Positions 1 through 13,900 of a stretch of DNA of 64,000 nucleotides are shown here, piece after piece. The stretch covers positions 1,037,001 through 1,101,000 of the forward strand of contig OY848918.1 of NCBI GenBank assembly GCA_963693285.1, in the 5' to 3' direction. Origin of the DNA: Xestospongia muta. Lineage: Eukaryota; Porifera; Demospongiae; Haplosclerida; Petrosiidae. The first letter of the stretch is position 1, and the number at the start of each line of letters is the position of its first letter. The notes beneath the pieces are model-generated. The model did not search any database and was not told the origin of the DNA. It saw only the letters and a program-made list of their open reading frames with translations. A program made the translations under genes and the position numbers.

Positions 1-1430
1 CTTAGGACTTAAGATGTGTGATGGAATAGATAGTGAAGCTAAAATATAGAATCATCAGAACATTATAAAAACTACTAATTTCTTATAATATTAGGATCAG
101 CTTCTTTAGGATTTAGGACATCTAAGGGTATCCAGTATAACACAGATATAATAACATGAATTATGGCATTCTTTATCTTACAACATTTCAATGAATATAA
201 TCATTGTCTTTATAGTGTTTAGGCTGTCTACCGCATGAGAAGGAGATATAGTGACATATCTATAGATTTTGTAATATATGGTAAAAAAGAAAACATACAG
301 GCAGCATCAAGAACAATGACATTACTTATAATACAAGTGTGGATTATCAAAATTTGAATTTGGTTAAAACTGTAACTTAGTTCAGTAGACTCTTTATGAT
401 TTTCTCTTGTTGTGTAGTGCCCTGTGTGAAAATATAAATTACCACTTTATTTCAAACACTTTTTAGTTTCTAACTTTTTTTACTTTGTACCACTAGACAG
501 TAAATAACAGCAACAATAATAACACAAACAACAAAGCAATCACTTAAGTACATATGAATGTTAATATCAATGAATGGGTTTGTTCATTTTTCTGATGTAC
601 TTGTAACAGTTAGTTGTGACAGGGATTCTACTTAGAAATGAAAGTACAATGTAATGACTCATTTTGATAAATAAATGTGTTTTCTTAATACACAACAATA
701 ATAGTAACAACTACTGAAACTATGATAATAAATTTCATATTGTTGTTTGATTTTGGGTTGATATCTGCAAATATAGTAATCTATTGATTCATATATAATT
801 TACCCGCTATTGAAGGATGAACTGAATGAGAAGGATAAAGAGATACTGTACTGGAAGATGATATCATTGTCCTACAATGTGTACTAATCACATTAACTGT
901 AGTCTGTGAGATTATGTGGTTATAATCAATGGATGTGTCATTATAGAAGATAAATATAGTAATAGTATATTCTTCTTAAGGTAGTTAATTGGTAAATATA
1001 TTGAAGTAGAGTTTATCCACAGTTATTAATAACCCTATAACAGTGCAACATATTTGATGTCTTAAAACATATTTATACCTTGTACTTTAAGGATTACTTC
1101 ATTTGATAAAACAGGTTGTGGTGTATGTACTATAGCAATTATCTCAGCATTGTTATATTTTGATAATGAAGTAATGACAAGATCAGATCTGATACTACCA
1201 TTTGTAAATGTAGTCTGATATACTGATATATTAACAGACTGATAACCAGATATGTACACCAAATTATCCACAGTCGAAAACACTTGTCTACTACAGATAA
1301 TCATTGTAAAGTTGACAACAAGTCCTTTACTGGTATTTAAAGAGGTTGGTTGTAGTAATAATGGGCAGCCATGAACAACAGAGACAGACAAGCTATTTCA
1401 TGACTAATACTAACCTATTATCAAAAAGAC
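1..1430 (-). pseudogene. Chimeric receptor pseudogene: family-B tail joined to R3-type Ig exon
   Basis: Read on the minus strand, 1390-1440 holds a start exon (MELTVFLII) and 1062-1391 an Ig-like D1 exon closely matching that of R3 (shared QPTSLNTS, GYQSVNISVYQTT). The next exon starts like the R3 FN3 exon (GLL.TVDKLYF) but after about 12 codons meets a stop near 1000. Sequence then switches abruptly to the end of a family-B D4 exon (780-960, matching R5), a family-B TM exon (490-780) broken by an insert of about 160 bp (540-697), and degenerate R5-type tail exons at 1-480. The switch inside an exon and the stop show this copy is broken. It is a recombination product of two receptor families and runs off the left edge. 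Confidence 0.75.
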
Positions 1431-1685
1431 TGTTAGCTCCATGTTCCACACTGGCTATTAATCAGTTAACAACATTAGGTGTGTCCATTTAATTATCAAT
1501 GAGCCTCACCTTCTCTATCCTGCAACAGAAGTCCACTCAATACCACCCACTTGAATTTACTTATAGTCTATTCATGACATAAGATATAATGATATGATAC
1601 AATAAACAATAAAATAGTAGAATAATAAATGTTCGATAAAAGCTGATTATAGTACATATTTAAAATAGCAGGATCAATAATATCA

Positions 1686-4390
1686 TCACAATACACTTTC
1701 TTTATCAGTTACTTGTGAAGTTGATGGTTCTAAGGCTTCAATTGATACTTGTGGTAGTATCTGATAAAACAAAAATACTGGACTAGTAGGACTGCCAGGA
1801 ATAGTAGGTGTTAATGGAAAAGGAGATACTGGAGGAGATGACTGTGTATTAAATAGAGGAAGTGATAGAGTTTTTAAAAGTGGTTTAGAACGAGGTATGA
1901 TCTGATAATCTTGTGGTAAATCTCCCAGCAAACATTTATGACTGTCATCAACTGAATCTTCCTTGTTATTATTTTGATCATCCTCCTCATTAATAATCTG
2001 TATAGATAGATATCTACATATTATATTATATTAATATGTATTATATTATTATCATTATTGTTATATTATTATGTATTATATTATCATATTATTGTAAGTT
2101 AACTTACAATATTGTTAGCCTGAGTATCTTCAGTAATAGTTATGTTATTAGCAGGCTCTAGTGAAGCAGGTACTAATACAACAGTAGATGACATTGGTTG
2201 CTGTACTAACTGAACTCCAGGAGACATTTCAGAAATATTACCACTAATACTATATTATTAACAATAATCACATAATAGTCACATACTTTGTCTCAGAGTA
2301 TTCATCACTACTAGTACATATATCGTACTGAGATGACTTTTGGAAACACCCTATATATATATGATAGGAACACACTTTAGTATCATAACGATAATATTGT
2401 TAGTATCATACCTTGATGAGTGCAATAGAGGATGAGAACTATTAGTATTGCAATAATAATTGATACAATAATAAATAACATAATGGCAGTAGCAATAGCA
2501 AATAACTTCCAATCTATATTTGAAAATATATTTTACATTATTGACATACTATATATTTACTGTTAAATAGAGAGAATGGATTAGTCCATACAGTGGAAGA
2601 CTGCGTTGGAAAATCTAGCAAACAATATAGTCAATATATAATAGATATGATTTCATATATTTACCAGTAGATGAAGGAAGTAAACTTAAAGTGGGAGATG
2701 GAGATGGTGTAGGAAATAACTCTAATAATAATAATATCAATAATACACACATTATAATAACTGATCACACCTTTTGATGTAGGAGGAGCTGGTGGTAGTA
2801 TCAATACTCCAACAACAGCTGGTACTATAGAGATCAGAGTATGATTTTGGAGACCAAATGCCCTCCAGTGAGAATTGTTCATAACATGTTTAATAGGAAA
2901 ACACTTTATAATCTTCAGTATATGTCTTTGTCTTGAGATATTCAGTTGTAGAGTTATTCCATTATTACTACTGAGTATATGAATAACACAACCAGTAGCA
3001 TTTGAGCCATAGGTAAAATGACAGGTCACACATAATTTACCAAAGTAATTTATTATGTCTATAACCACATTTTGTAGATCAAAAGAGCCTAAATGATGAT
3101 ATTGTTTATTATAAAATAGTGCTGACTCAGTTAATAAAACAGTTAATAAAAAGTCCTAGGGAAAATCCCATATGAATATTGAGGACATACAAATATACAG
3201 TTTGGACTTACTGAGTATTTTTGATGATGTTATAGTAACACATCCATCAATGTTACAATATGAAACATTGGCAATAAAATGGATATCCTTTGGTATTAAT
3301 ATCATATCATATCTCAAGTCTATAGACTGTGGTAGTGATAGTACTGGAATGATGTAGACTTTATTAGAATTTATATCAGTCAAGTTGATAAATGCATTAT
3401 CTGGATAACACCCAGGACAAAGGGGATGATCCTATTATAGAAGTAATAATTATTAATGTTACATTTTATATACTAGAATACCTGTGTATCAAGTAGTTCT
3501 GATATAAGAGATAGACATGCTTCTCTCTTTACACAAATCCAAGTACTTAGTTCTGACCATGATATTTGTGTCACTACAAAACATGTGTTATGTCAAATTA
3601 TGAACGTTACCACTTACCATTTGGTATAACTATAATACAACTTGATGATTTCCCAACTCCTCCATTATTAAATGAGGTCACATTAACGATATATTCTCTG
3701 AACAGATCAATATTGATAGAGTTATTAATAATGATATTGTATGATGTCCCATTAGTTATAATAGGATGTATTAGATCCACAAATTCAATATTATAATGAG
3801 TTAAAGTTCCATCCAAAGTTATGGGAGCAATAAAAGTAACATGCATTATGTTCTTCTTCACAAAATGACAAGTCAGGTTACTCACATGATCTGGAGGTCC
3901 TACACACATCATTTATAATTACCATATAATGTAATACTACTTACCTTGTACTCCTAATATAGCTTTGTCAGAGTGAGCTGGGAAACTCTCTTCTAAAGCT
4001 AAAAATTGTATTTCCATGCCATCATAATACAATGGAATATCAGTCAGTGTGAATACTGCTTTTATATAACTGCTATTGATGTCAGATTGTGGAGGATAGT
4101 ACTGATAAGGTTTTATTAGAGACACACTACTACAGTTAGCAGTGATCACAGTGAAAGCCACATTAGAATGTTCTGTAGTATTCACTGATAAAGGTTGTAC
4201 TACAAATCCTAAACAATACACAAATAACTGTTACATATGTAAATTATGGCGACAAACTTACTACAGTGAGGTGATGGCTCCACAAAGAAGTCATGTGTAT
4301 AGCGTATTAGCACTATATTGGGAGCACCAGTCACAATAGATAGTCCTTTAAAAAGTAGACAAAACAAAACTGTAGCGACTATACGTAGTA
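1686..4390 (-). CDS. R2: Ig/FN3 single-pass receptor with Ser/Pro-rich cytoplasmic tail
   Basis: Minus-strand exons, joined by eye with GT..AG introns: signal exon 4262 to about 4390 (hydrophobic IVATVLFCLLFKGLS; no clear ATG, so the start is uncertain), D1 3945-4208 (VQPLSVNTTEHSN), FN3-like D2 3618-3899 (GPPDHVSNLTCHF), linker 3482-3573, D3 3212-3431 (PLCPGCYPDN), D4 2771-3088 (CVTCHFTYGSNATGC), stalk 2665-2721 and 2561-2614, TM 2412-2513 (IATAMLFIIVSIIIAILIVL), tail 2286-2350, 2108-2249 and 1686-1997. The tail ends KESVL-stop and is rich in Ser/Thr/Pro, with tyrosines in SQYDIC, DEYSET and QDYQII. D1-D4 carry many N-glycosylation sites. Likely a surface recognition receptor; ligand unknown. 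The reading frame stays open across all joins. Confidence 0.72.
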
Positions 4391-4593
4391 TCTCTATTTT
4401 ACTCTTTCAATAACTATCACAGAGTACAATATCCGAGATTTATAAACAACTTATAATAATATTCATAGCTGTCTATGAATAATAATTAATTCTTACAACA
4501 CAAGTTAATTTAGTATACCAGTTTTAAATATTCTTACGACATGTAGTATCATTAACAGGATAATTGATATCCTATATTTTGACAATACACATA

Positions 4594-7035
4594 TTAATTA
4601 TTAGTTATAATATTTTCATAGTCAGCAGTACATGTCCTACTAGGTTGTACTGTTATATATGATGGATTACTCTTTAACTCCACTCTTCTACTTCTTATTT
4701 CAAGTCTATGTACTGTAATATAATCATATCATATATGGACAATGATATATAGTACATACCTTCCTCATATGCAGGATTATCAGTAATAGCTCTTTGATCA
4801 ACTATAATATAATTATATGTATGTAGTTCATTATTGTTCATACTCTTACCTCCAACCTCATATTGTTGAGTTAGTTTTTTTCTCATATACACAATGATAC
4901 TAGTAACAATCACTATTATAGCAATAATAATCATTACTACAATGATTGTACTAATTAAAGGAATAGTACCATTGGTAGCTGTGTATTGTAAGTAAATAAT
5001 AATTTATATGACACAATAGTACTTACATGATATTATAATAGTAGTTGATACAGATGTCATTATTATACTAGTAGTACTAGTACTAGTAATGAACTCCTGT
5101 ATTGTTGATATGGACACAGTATCTATATACAAAATAAACTATAAGGTCAACTAATAACAACCAAATATTACTCGTATATTGTTAACCTTTAATACAATGT
5201 ACTAACTTCCTAACCTGTCTCAATAGTAATACTGTTAACAATAGATCAGGAGATACTGATAGCACATGATAATCATTATTTATTATACACACATTAATTC
5301 ACAATATATTATATAATATATACTACACACAATACTAAGTACTACATATTGTTAATCAATGTATATAAGTTAATGATAACATAACAGATGTGTTGTTCAC
5401 TAACTTGTGTCAACTGTCAGAGTAGTACTACTATCAACATGAGGAGGAGGTATAACATCATCAACAACAATGATGTTTGCTGTCTCCCTAAACTCTTTAG
5501 ATACTGTATAATCTCTCTCCCAGTCATGTATTGTGATATTATACTCATCAACAGGTAGTGATAGACAGTATGTAGTGTCATCATCATCATAAGGTACATT
5601 AACTTCATATATATCTAGAGTTTTATAAGACATAGCTTTGATATTAAATCCCTTAGCATCTGTGACAGTAACATATGTTACATTAACACACACACTACCA
5701 GCTACTGTATAGATAATAGCATCTTTAATATCAAAGGTCCCTATCAGATAATTATATGATAATTAGTAATTATAAGAGGAAAACTTACAGAATCCAAACT
5801 CTTGTGACTCAGCTTTATCTCCTGTTAATGTATTAACAATGAGTTGACCCATACAGTGTGAATTATTAGGAAGATTATCAACTAAATAGATACCAATAAT
5901 AGTATCATTTCCGATGTATGTTACTATAGTTTTGTTAAATGGTTCACTTTTGTAGTGCTTGTAGACAGTGCTATGACTCATGTATTTAATTCTAGCTGAA
6001 ATATTAATAGGTGTTTGCTCTTGACAGCTATAAGAAACCTATTGATTGATTAACATCATTATTATATTAAACACTACAAAAATCTATATTAAAACAATTA
6101 TACAAATGAACTATGACTTTTGGGAATGCTCATATAACTGTACTTCTACATCCAAACCTTATATGAAATGTTAGAGCTAACATTTTCAACACTTATCACA
6201 GCAATATCTTCTTTTATAACTCTTGGTACTATTACAAGAAAGATGAAAAAAGATATTTATAAATATCTCTACTGTTAAGTTAGTACTCTAGAGAATACAT
6301 CTTACCTCCAATATGATAATATTGTTGTGATGTTCCCTCTCCCTTTCCTACAATATTAACTGGTACTACTATTAGCTCATATCTCTGACATGATATAAAG
6401 TTGATATGACTCAATGATATATTAGTAGTTGTTGAGTTAGTAGTATAATTGACTACATTTAATTTAGTGTCTATAACAGACACAACATAATGTAGTATAT
6501 CTACTCCATCAAGTGTTATAGGTGGTAACCAACTTAACAATTTGGTGGATGAATCGAAGTAGAGTTTATCCACAGCTGTTAATAACCCTGTATCATAAAG
6601 AGTAATTGTTTTATGCTAAAATAATATTGTTACCTTGAATTTTGAGAAATACTTTGTTTGAAGAAGTTGGTTGTGGATTATATACTGTAGCTCTAATCCC
6701 AACATTGTTATATTTTGGTAATGAAGTAATGACAAGATCAGATCTGATGCTACCATTTGTAAGTGTAGTTTGATAAACTGATATATTAACAGACTGATAG
6801 CCAGGTATGTATGGATTATCATCAACAACCCAATACACTGATCCACTACAGACAATTGTTGTAAAGTTGACAATAGACCCTTCACTGGTGTTTAAAGAGG
6901 TTGGTTGTAGTAGAAAGGGACAGCATAACATAGACAACATAGACAGTAGAGACTATATAAAGAACATAGAGATATTATTCATGACTAATACTAACCAATT
7001 ATAATTATTATGAAGACTGCAAACGCCATCTTCAT
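4594..7035 (-). CDS. R3: Ig/FN3 receptor with ITAM-like, NPxY-bearing tail
   Basis: Exons on the minus strand: signal 6996-7035 (MKMAFAVFIIIIIG), D1 6634 to about 6951 (LLQPTSLNTSEGS), FN3 6306-6587 (GLLTAVDKLYFDS; LSWLPPITLDG), linker 6158-6228, D3 5789-6017, D4 5405-5740 (WTFDIKDAIIYTVAGSVC), Ser/Thr stalk 5027-5122, TM plus juxtamembrane 4760-4978 (IISTIIVVMIIIAIIV-type helix, then RKK), last exon 4594-4712. Joins keep frame except exon 1 to exon 2, whose phases do not agree, so the true start is unsettled. The tail has NPAYEE, NPSYITV and DYENII; the last two give YxxV-x9-YxxI, the spacing of an ITAM, and NPSYITV also fits an NPxY PTB site. An activating receptor is plausible (inference). 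Confidence 0.72.
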
Positions 7036-7252
7036 GTGGGGCTTTCCCTCAATCATATTATGTATAATTTCAACATTACAATAACAATACTATAACAGAT
7101 AGATTATAATATTATCACAAATGTGTTGGGTAGTTGAACAGAGTCCAATAAAATCTGCCAATAAACTAAATCAATAATTACATATAATATATATGAACTT
7201 ATTCCAAGAGAATTAATTAATACATGAATGTAATTACAAAACATTAATTCTG

Positions 7253-10235
7253 TCATGTATCACTGTCTAAATCTTCCTCATGTTTTGAAGTTCCAACTAC
7301 AAAGACAGGTGATGTCTCATTCTCAACGTCGGTTGGTAGAACATCAGGCATATCAAATTCCTCCTGTTGAGAGGGCTAATGTGAAGAATAAATACTGAAC
7401 AAAATAAAGACATCATCTTGTACCTCTTCTGAAGGAATTGTAGATGGTTTATTAAGAAGCTCTTTTGTTTCCTCTTCTGCTCCTTTGATAGACCTTTGTG
7501 AAAGACGTCGCTGACCCATTGATATCATTTCCTTTACACTTGATGATATTGATTCCAAATTTTGTAATCTACAAATATAAACAGTATTAATAAACATTTG
7601 AGTATAATATCTCAATTTGTACTTTTCAGATATTGTTGATCCACGTCTTTGCTGTTCATGTCTCTCCTACAGTGTATATCTTAAAGTGTCAATATAATTT
7701 GTATATTACAACTTAACCTCAGTAAGTATAGTTTCTTTACTTCTAGTGTTAAGAGGCCAATTATCCGATTCTCTGTACCATTAATCATATGATTACAATA
7801 CAAATACTTCATATTACTCACTGTTGGTTCTTTTTTTGTGTTATTACTAGTTCCTATAATATGACATTGTGAAATACTAAAGAGTTATTATAGTGTATAA
7901 TTACCGATAAATTTTTATTGACTGGTTCAGATTCTTCAGCTAGTTCTGGCTCATTACTAGTAAGTTGTTCTGATTCAGTTAATTCATCTGGACTTTGAAG
8001 AGGTGAGGGATTTTCAGTCTCTGAAGTGATTTCGTGATTATTAAGAAAGACATCATCATTGGAATGAAGTGAAGCTACTTCATTAGTAATCTATATTACA
8101 GTTACAGAGATGATACGTCAGTGTGACTATAAATGTTATCATACAATTTCAGGACAAACCTGATCCTTACTTTAGGATTGTCAATTACTACTGCTGGACT
8201 AGGAGGTATATCAGTGTATCTAAAGACACAATGTAACATACAATATATAAAGTATATGAAAACTACCTTGGTTCAGTAGGCTCATTAGTTGATTGAAGAG
8301 ATGACATTGAAATCGGTGGCAGGTTTTGACCTAATATCAATTAAATAGTATCATTTTATTTTAATAGTACTCTCACTTCTTTGTTTTTTCTTTCGTACCA
8401 CTAACCAAGTAACAACAAAAACAATAATAACAACAACCAAAATAATAATAACAAAAATAATTATTGGGACCACTATAACAACAATTGATATATTGTTATG
8501 TTTTGAGTTGATACCTGTAATAATCATTAAATTATTTGCGTATTAAAGTTACTTACCAATTATTGAAGGATGAAGAGAGAGATGTGTGGAGAGAGAAATT
8601 AAACTTGTGGTTAATGACATTGTCCTACAGATGGTACCAGTTACAGTCACTGTAGTCTTCTGTGAGATGATATGACTATAATCAATGAAGCTCTTATTAT
8701 AGGATTTAAATGCAACAACAGTATATTCTCCTGGACATAAAGGTAGAATCTCACTAGCAATAGAAGTTGTTATATTCTGAAGAGCAGTTGAAGTAATGCT
8801 ATTAGTGGAGTTAGTAACCATTATTCCACAACCCCATAGAGTAGAGTGTGGAAGAAAATGACATTGATATCTGATACCATTAGTAATAGGAGTTATGTCA
8901 ACTGTTTGTATCTGAGATGTATCTGTATAATTTATAGAGTATTGAGAGAATGACATATGTAAGTTATATAGTAGTAACTTACTAAAATTATCAATTAATG
9001 TTATATTTGATGATAAGTTCAAATTAGACCAGATGAAATGAGCTGAACAGTTAAACTGATCAAGAGGACACACAAGATGTACTCCTTCATTTATTGTAAT
9101 ACTTCCATTATTAGTTACAGTAATATTATAATCACTGTAATTAGAGTAATGTCCACATGTTATATTAACAGATAAATGAGTAGGATATGATGGAGTACAA
9201 TCAACATCAATAACCTGTATATAGAGGATAGGATCAATTAATTAGAGTAAAGACCACTAACTTGTGCTCTAAAGATAACAACAGTATTATGTGGATTATC
9301 AGGATCAACTTCAATATGATAATGTGTTAATATTACCTGTGGAACTAAGGACAGTATTAATGATATAGTATATAGTGATATTACCTAATGAAGTATTGAA
9401 ATAGTACATTGTCTCATTTCCAGTACTAGCTCCATTAGTAGCTGATATAGTTACTGTATATATCTCATTAGATATAATGATATCACTTAGTAGATAATAT
9501 ATACTAGTACTAGTAGTGATGTTAGTAATGTTAAGTTCTAATATAGTAATAGTATAATAGAGTATAGGACAACCAGGTAGACTTGAAGGAGGTAACCATG
9601 TCAACAAAACACCTGTACAATTTAATGTACTAGTTATATCCACTGGATCAGGAGAACCTATAGACAACAACAACAAAATAGCATTTTTACTTAATATTAA
9701 TTTCTTATTTTTTATCAAAAACTTATAATTTTATTGTATAATGGGAAAATTTAGTTATTCACTAGTGATATGTATTGTCTATATTAATATGTCATACCAC
9801 TGACCTTGTACTAGTAGTGTAAAGTTATTTGAACAATGAAGTAACGCTGCATCACTGATTGATTTGATAAGAACTTGAACTAGACTGTCATTATAATATA
9901 ATGGGATATTGGTGATAGTTAATGTAACGTTACAAACATTAGTATCGTTATACTGATAGAACTTCTCCTGAGGATCTAGGACATTTTTAGTATTGTAGTG
10001 ATACACATCAACTTTATATTCAAATCTTTTACAATGTTCTAAGCCAGTGACGTTAAAAGTTATTGATAAAGAATGTCCTTCACAAGATGTGACATCTGAC
10101 ACATAACTGAGATTATGTGAGGACTCTGTACAAACTGAAATATTATATTAATTGATAGCTATCATAGTTAACAATACACTTACCACATAAACAAGGAGAT
10201 AAAAGAGAGAATACAATAGCGAGAACATACCACAT
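7253..10235 (-). CDS. R4: family-B Ig/FN3 receptor with long multi-exon tail
   Basis: Exons: signal 10184-10235 (MWYVLAIVFSLLSPCLC), D1 9805-10134 (DVTSCEGHSLSITFNVTG), FN3 9385-9657 (SPDPVDITSTLNCTG; LTWLPPSSLPGC), linker 9262-9344, D3 8983-9214 (VCPLDQFNCSAHFIW), D4 8557-8922 (RYQCHFLPHSTLWGCG; CPGEYTVVAF), TM about 8377-8511 (a long Ile/Val helix then RKKKQR). At least eight small tail exons follow down to the stop at 7253: RYTDIPPSPAVV, an acidic Ser/Glu exon (7900-8090), basic HEQQRRGS, and a helical exon with MGQRRLSQRS (possible basophilic kinase site). The start ATG follows an in-frame stop, and all joins keep frame. This appears to be the most complete family-B copy on the left. The adaptor partners of the tail are unknown. 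Confidence 0.75.
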
Positions 10236-10259
10236 ATTGTTATCTGATTATGTGAAATT

Positions 10260-10850
10260 TTCATAACCCTAATTCTAGCCACACCTCCACAATCTGTATT
10301 AATGAATAAATTAATTAGAAAACAGTTCGAGCCTGTGAACTATATAGTTAGCATATGAATTACCACAGTTTACGAATATGGATCTTTGCCATCAGCAGTT
10401 TCAACATTAAGTGATATTTAAACATCTTTAATAGTATAACTATATGCTTGTTTTATTACAATCTGATATTGAAAGATGTGGTTGTAATTGAATTTTTAAC
10501 TAGCAGACGTTATCGTCATCAAGTTCATGGTCACAGGTCCAACGAACGTTTGGATTTCATTCAGGAATTTAGCTGAAAGAAAATGGTTAAATAGAGTCTA
10601 TGTAGAAGTCATTGTCTGTTTGCAGTTAGATAAAAAAATTGTTAACAATGCAAGAACCCAGCCCTTTATATAGCACAGTCAGCTATATCTTTAATTGATG
10701 GGAACTTTGTGTAGCCATATATTCATACATCACATGAGTATAGTCAATCATATCGCAACTCTACAAATTACTACTAAAGAAACAATAATTCCATACATAA
10801 ACTGACTGCAAGAATTAAAAAATGTAAGCTAAAAATAAAGTATTGTATTG
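10260..10850. repeat. Duplicated 3' flank of family-B genes, copy 1
   Basis: This gene-free stretch between R5 and R4 matches 15185-15650 closely (shared ATCAGCAGTTTCAACATTAA and GATGTGGTTGTAATTGAATT). Both copies lie directly beyond the tail end of an R5-type gene, so the flank was duplicated with the gene. No ORF or RNA is recognised. Confidence 0.7.
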
Positions 10851-10948
10851 TATCATATGTCAATATCTAAATATTCATTATGTCCAGTTACAAATACAGG
10901 TGATTTATTTTCAAACTCATTATATAGAACATTTTCCACCGCAAAGTT

Positions 10949-13900
10949 CTAGTCCTCATGATCAGAGAGCTAATGTTATGATCATAGTAAAAATGACTAA
11001 AAATATAATTTACTTCATCTGGTTGTGTAGATGATCTACTTAGAGGTACTTTAGCTTCATCTTCTGTTCTTTTAGTAGGAGATGTTTGTAAAGAAAGTCG
11101 TCGCTGACGTAGTGACACTATCTTGTTGAGACTTGCCTTTGAGGATTCCACTCTGTCAATATAAACAAGAAGATAATATAGTAAGACAATAACTTGACAT
11201 GTACATTTCAGATATGGTTGATCCACGTCTTTGGAGATCATGTATCTCCTATAATGAATTGACAAAGTGTCAATATAATTATTATATATCTCAACATAAC
11301 CTCATTGAGTTCATTTGTAGCACCTGGTATACCGATAGGAGATAGTCTATCTAGTTTTCTACAATATTGATCATATGATTACAGGTACCATAAAGTCATA
11401 ACAACTCACTGGATTTTATGGAGAGTTTCAAGTTTCTACAAAATAAAGTAAATTACAAAGAAAGAGTTCAGTTCCATTCACTAAATTTCACTTCATTGAC
11501 CATGCTAGATTCTTGAGCAGGTGTTGTCATGTCATCATCACTAGTTGCTTCCTTGTAATTGGAAGGTAAGCTAGTTTTCTTTGTTTTAATTTGACCAATT
11601 TCATCACTGGTAGAGGATGTTACATTGAGAGCTTCTCTTTCTTTTGTAGTAGCTCTAAAGGATAGACACATTATAAGTCTCAAGCTAGTAACAATACAAA
11701 TTATACTTTAGCTTGCTAGGATCTTGGGACTCAAGATTGGATGATTGAACAGGAAGTGAAGTTGTTCTGTTACTTGTTTGATCATTCTATAATATAGAAT
11801 CATCAGAACATTATAAAAACTATTAATATCTTACAATATTACAATCAGTTTCTTTAGGATTTATGTCATCTAAAGGTATCGACTATAACATAGAGATAAT
11901 GATATCAATTATGTTATAATGAAGGAATTCTTTATCTTACATCATTTTGAAGTACATGATAATCCTCTTCATGGTGTTTAGGCCATTGAACTCTTGAAGG
12001 AGATATAGGGACATACCTATAGATATTGTAATATATGTTAAAGAAGTGAAGAAACAGGCAACATCAAAAACAATGACATCATTAGAAATATATGTGATGA
12101 TTATCAAATAAGAATTTGGTTAAAACTACACCTTGGTTCAGTAGATTCTTCACGATTTTCTCTTGTTGTGTAATGTCCTGTGTTAAATTATATGTTACCA
12201 TTTTATTTCTAACACTCATTAGTTTCTAACCTTCTTTTTTACTTTGTACCACTAGATGATAAATAACAACAACAATAATAATAACAACAATAACAGCAAC
12301 AACAATAATAGTAATAACTACTAAAACTATGATAATAAATTTCATATTGTTGCTTGATTTTGGGTTGATATCTGCAAATATGGTAATCATAATTCTATTA
12401 ATTCTATAATTAAAGATATTTACCAGCTACTGAAGGATGAAATGAATGACTAGGGTAAAGAGATACTGTACTTGAAGATGATGTCATTGTCCTACAATGT
12501 GTACTGATCATAATAACTGTCTTTTTTGAGATTATGTGGTGATAATCAATGGATGTCTCATTATTGAAGATAAATATAGTAATGTTGTATTCTCCTGGAC
12601 TTAAATTAGTCACAACTCCAGTAGCAATATGATTTGTTACATTCTGAGGAGCAGATGAAGTCACTTCACTAGTAGAGTTAGTAGCTATTATTCCACAACC
12701 CCATAGTATAGAGTTTGGAAGGAAAAGACATTGATATATGATACCATTAGTAACAGAAGCTATGTTGAAGGACTTTATCTGAGATGTATCTGTATAATAT
12801 CAGAAATTGACATGCATATAGTTGTTATATAGTAGTTACTTACTAAAATTATCAATTAATGTTATATTTGATGATAAGTTCAAATTAGACCAGATGAAAT
12901 GAGCTGAACAGTTAAACTGATCAAAAGGACACACGATATGTTCTCCTTCATTTATTGTAATACTTCCATTATTAGTTACAGTAATATTATAATCACTGTA
13001 ATTGGAGTAATGTCCACATGTTATATTAACAGATAAATGAGTAGGATATGATGGAGTACAATCAACATCAATAACCTGTATATAGAGGATAGGATCAATT
13101 TAATTAGAGTAAAGACCACTAACTTGTGTTCTAAAGATAACAACAGCATTATGTGGATTATCAGGATCAACTTCAATGTGATAATCTGTTAATATTACCT
13201 GTGGAACTAAGGACAGTATTAATGATATAGTATATAGTGATATTACCTAATGAAGTATTGAAATAGTACATTGTCTCATTTCCAGTACTAGCTCCATTAG
13301 TAGCTGATATAGTTACTGTATATATCTCATTAGATATAATGATATCACTTAGTAGATAATATATACTAGTACTAGTAGTGATGTTAGTTATGTTAAGTTC
13401 TAATATAGTAATAGTATAATTGAGTTTAGGACAACCAGGTAGACTTGGAGGAGGTAACCATGTCAACAGAACACCTGTACAATTTAATGCACTAGTTAGA
13501 ATGACTGGATCAGGAGAACCTATATATATAAAATCTGTATTATTATAAAATATTTATTTGTTTATTACTTATCTCATTATATATACTAAAGAATTATAAT
13601 ATATTGTATAGGGAGACAATCTAACAATGAGGCAATTTTGTAAAATCTCCAAATTAAACAAACAAAATTGTCACAACTATAACATAGTAATAAATATTGT
13701 CAAATTAAATGAATCATTGAATTTTAACCAAATATTATTTTAAAACAATCTGCCAAATTTATCCTTGTCAAAGTAACCCAATGTTTTCCTAATTGTTATT
13801 CACTAGTGATATTCTATTCTATCTATTAATGTCATACAACTGACCTTGTACTAATAGTGTAAAGTTATTTGAACAATGAAGTAATGCTGCATCACTAGTT

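Noticed and set aside
3172..3357. Plus-strand ORFs over the R2 D3 exon
   Set aside because: Antisense shadows of the spliced minus-strand gene.
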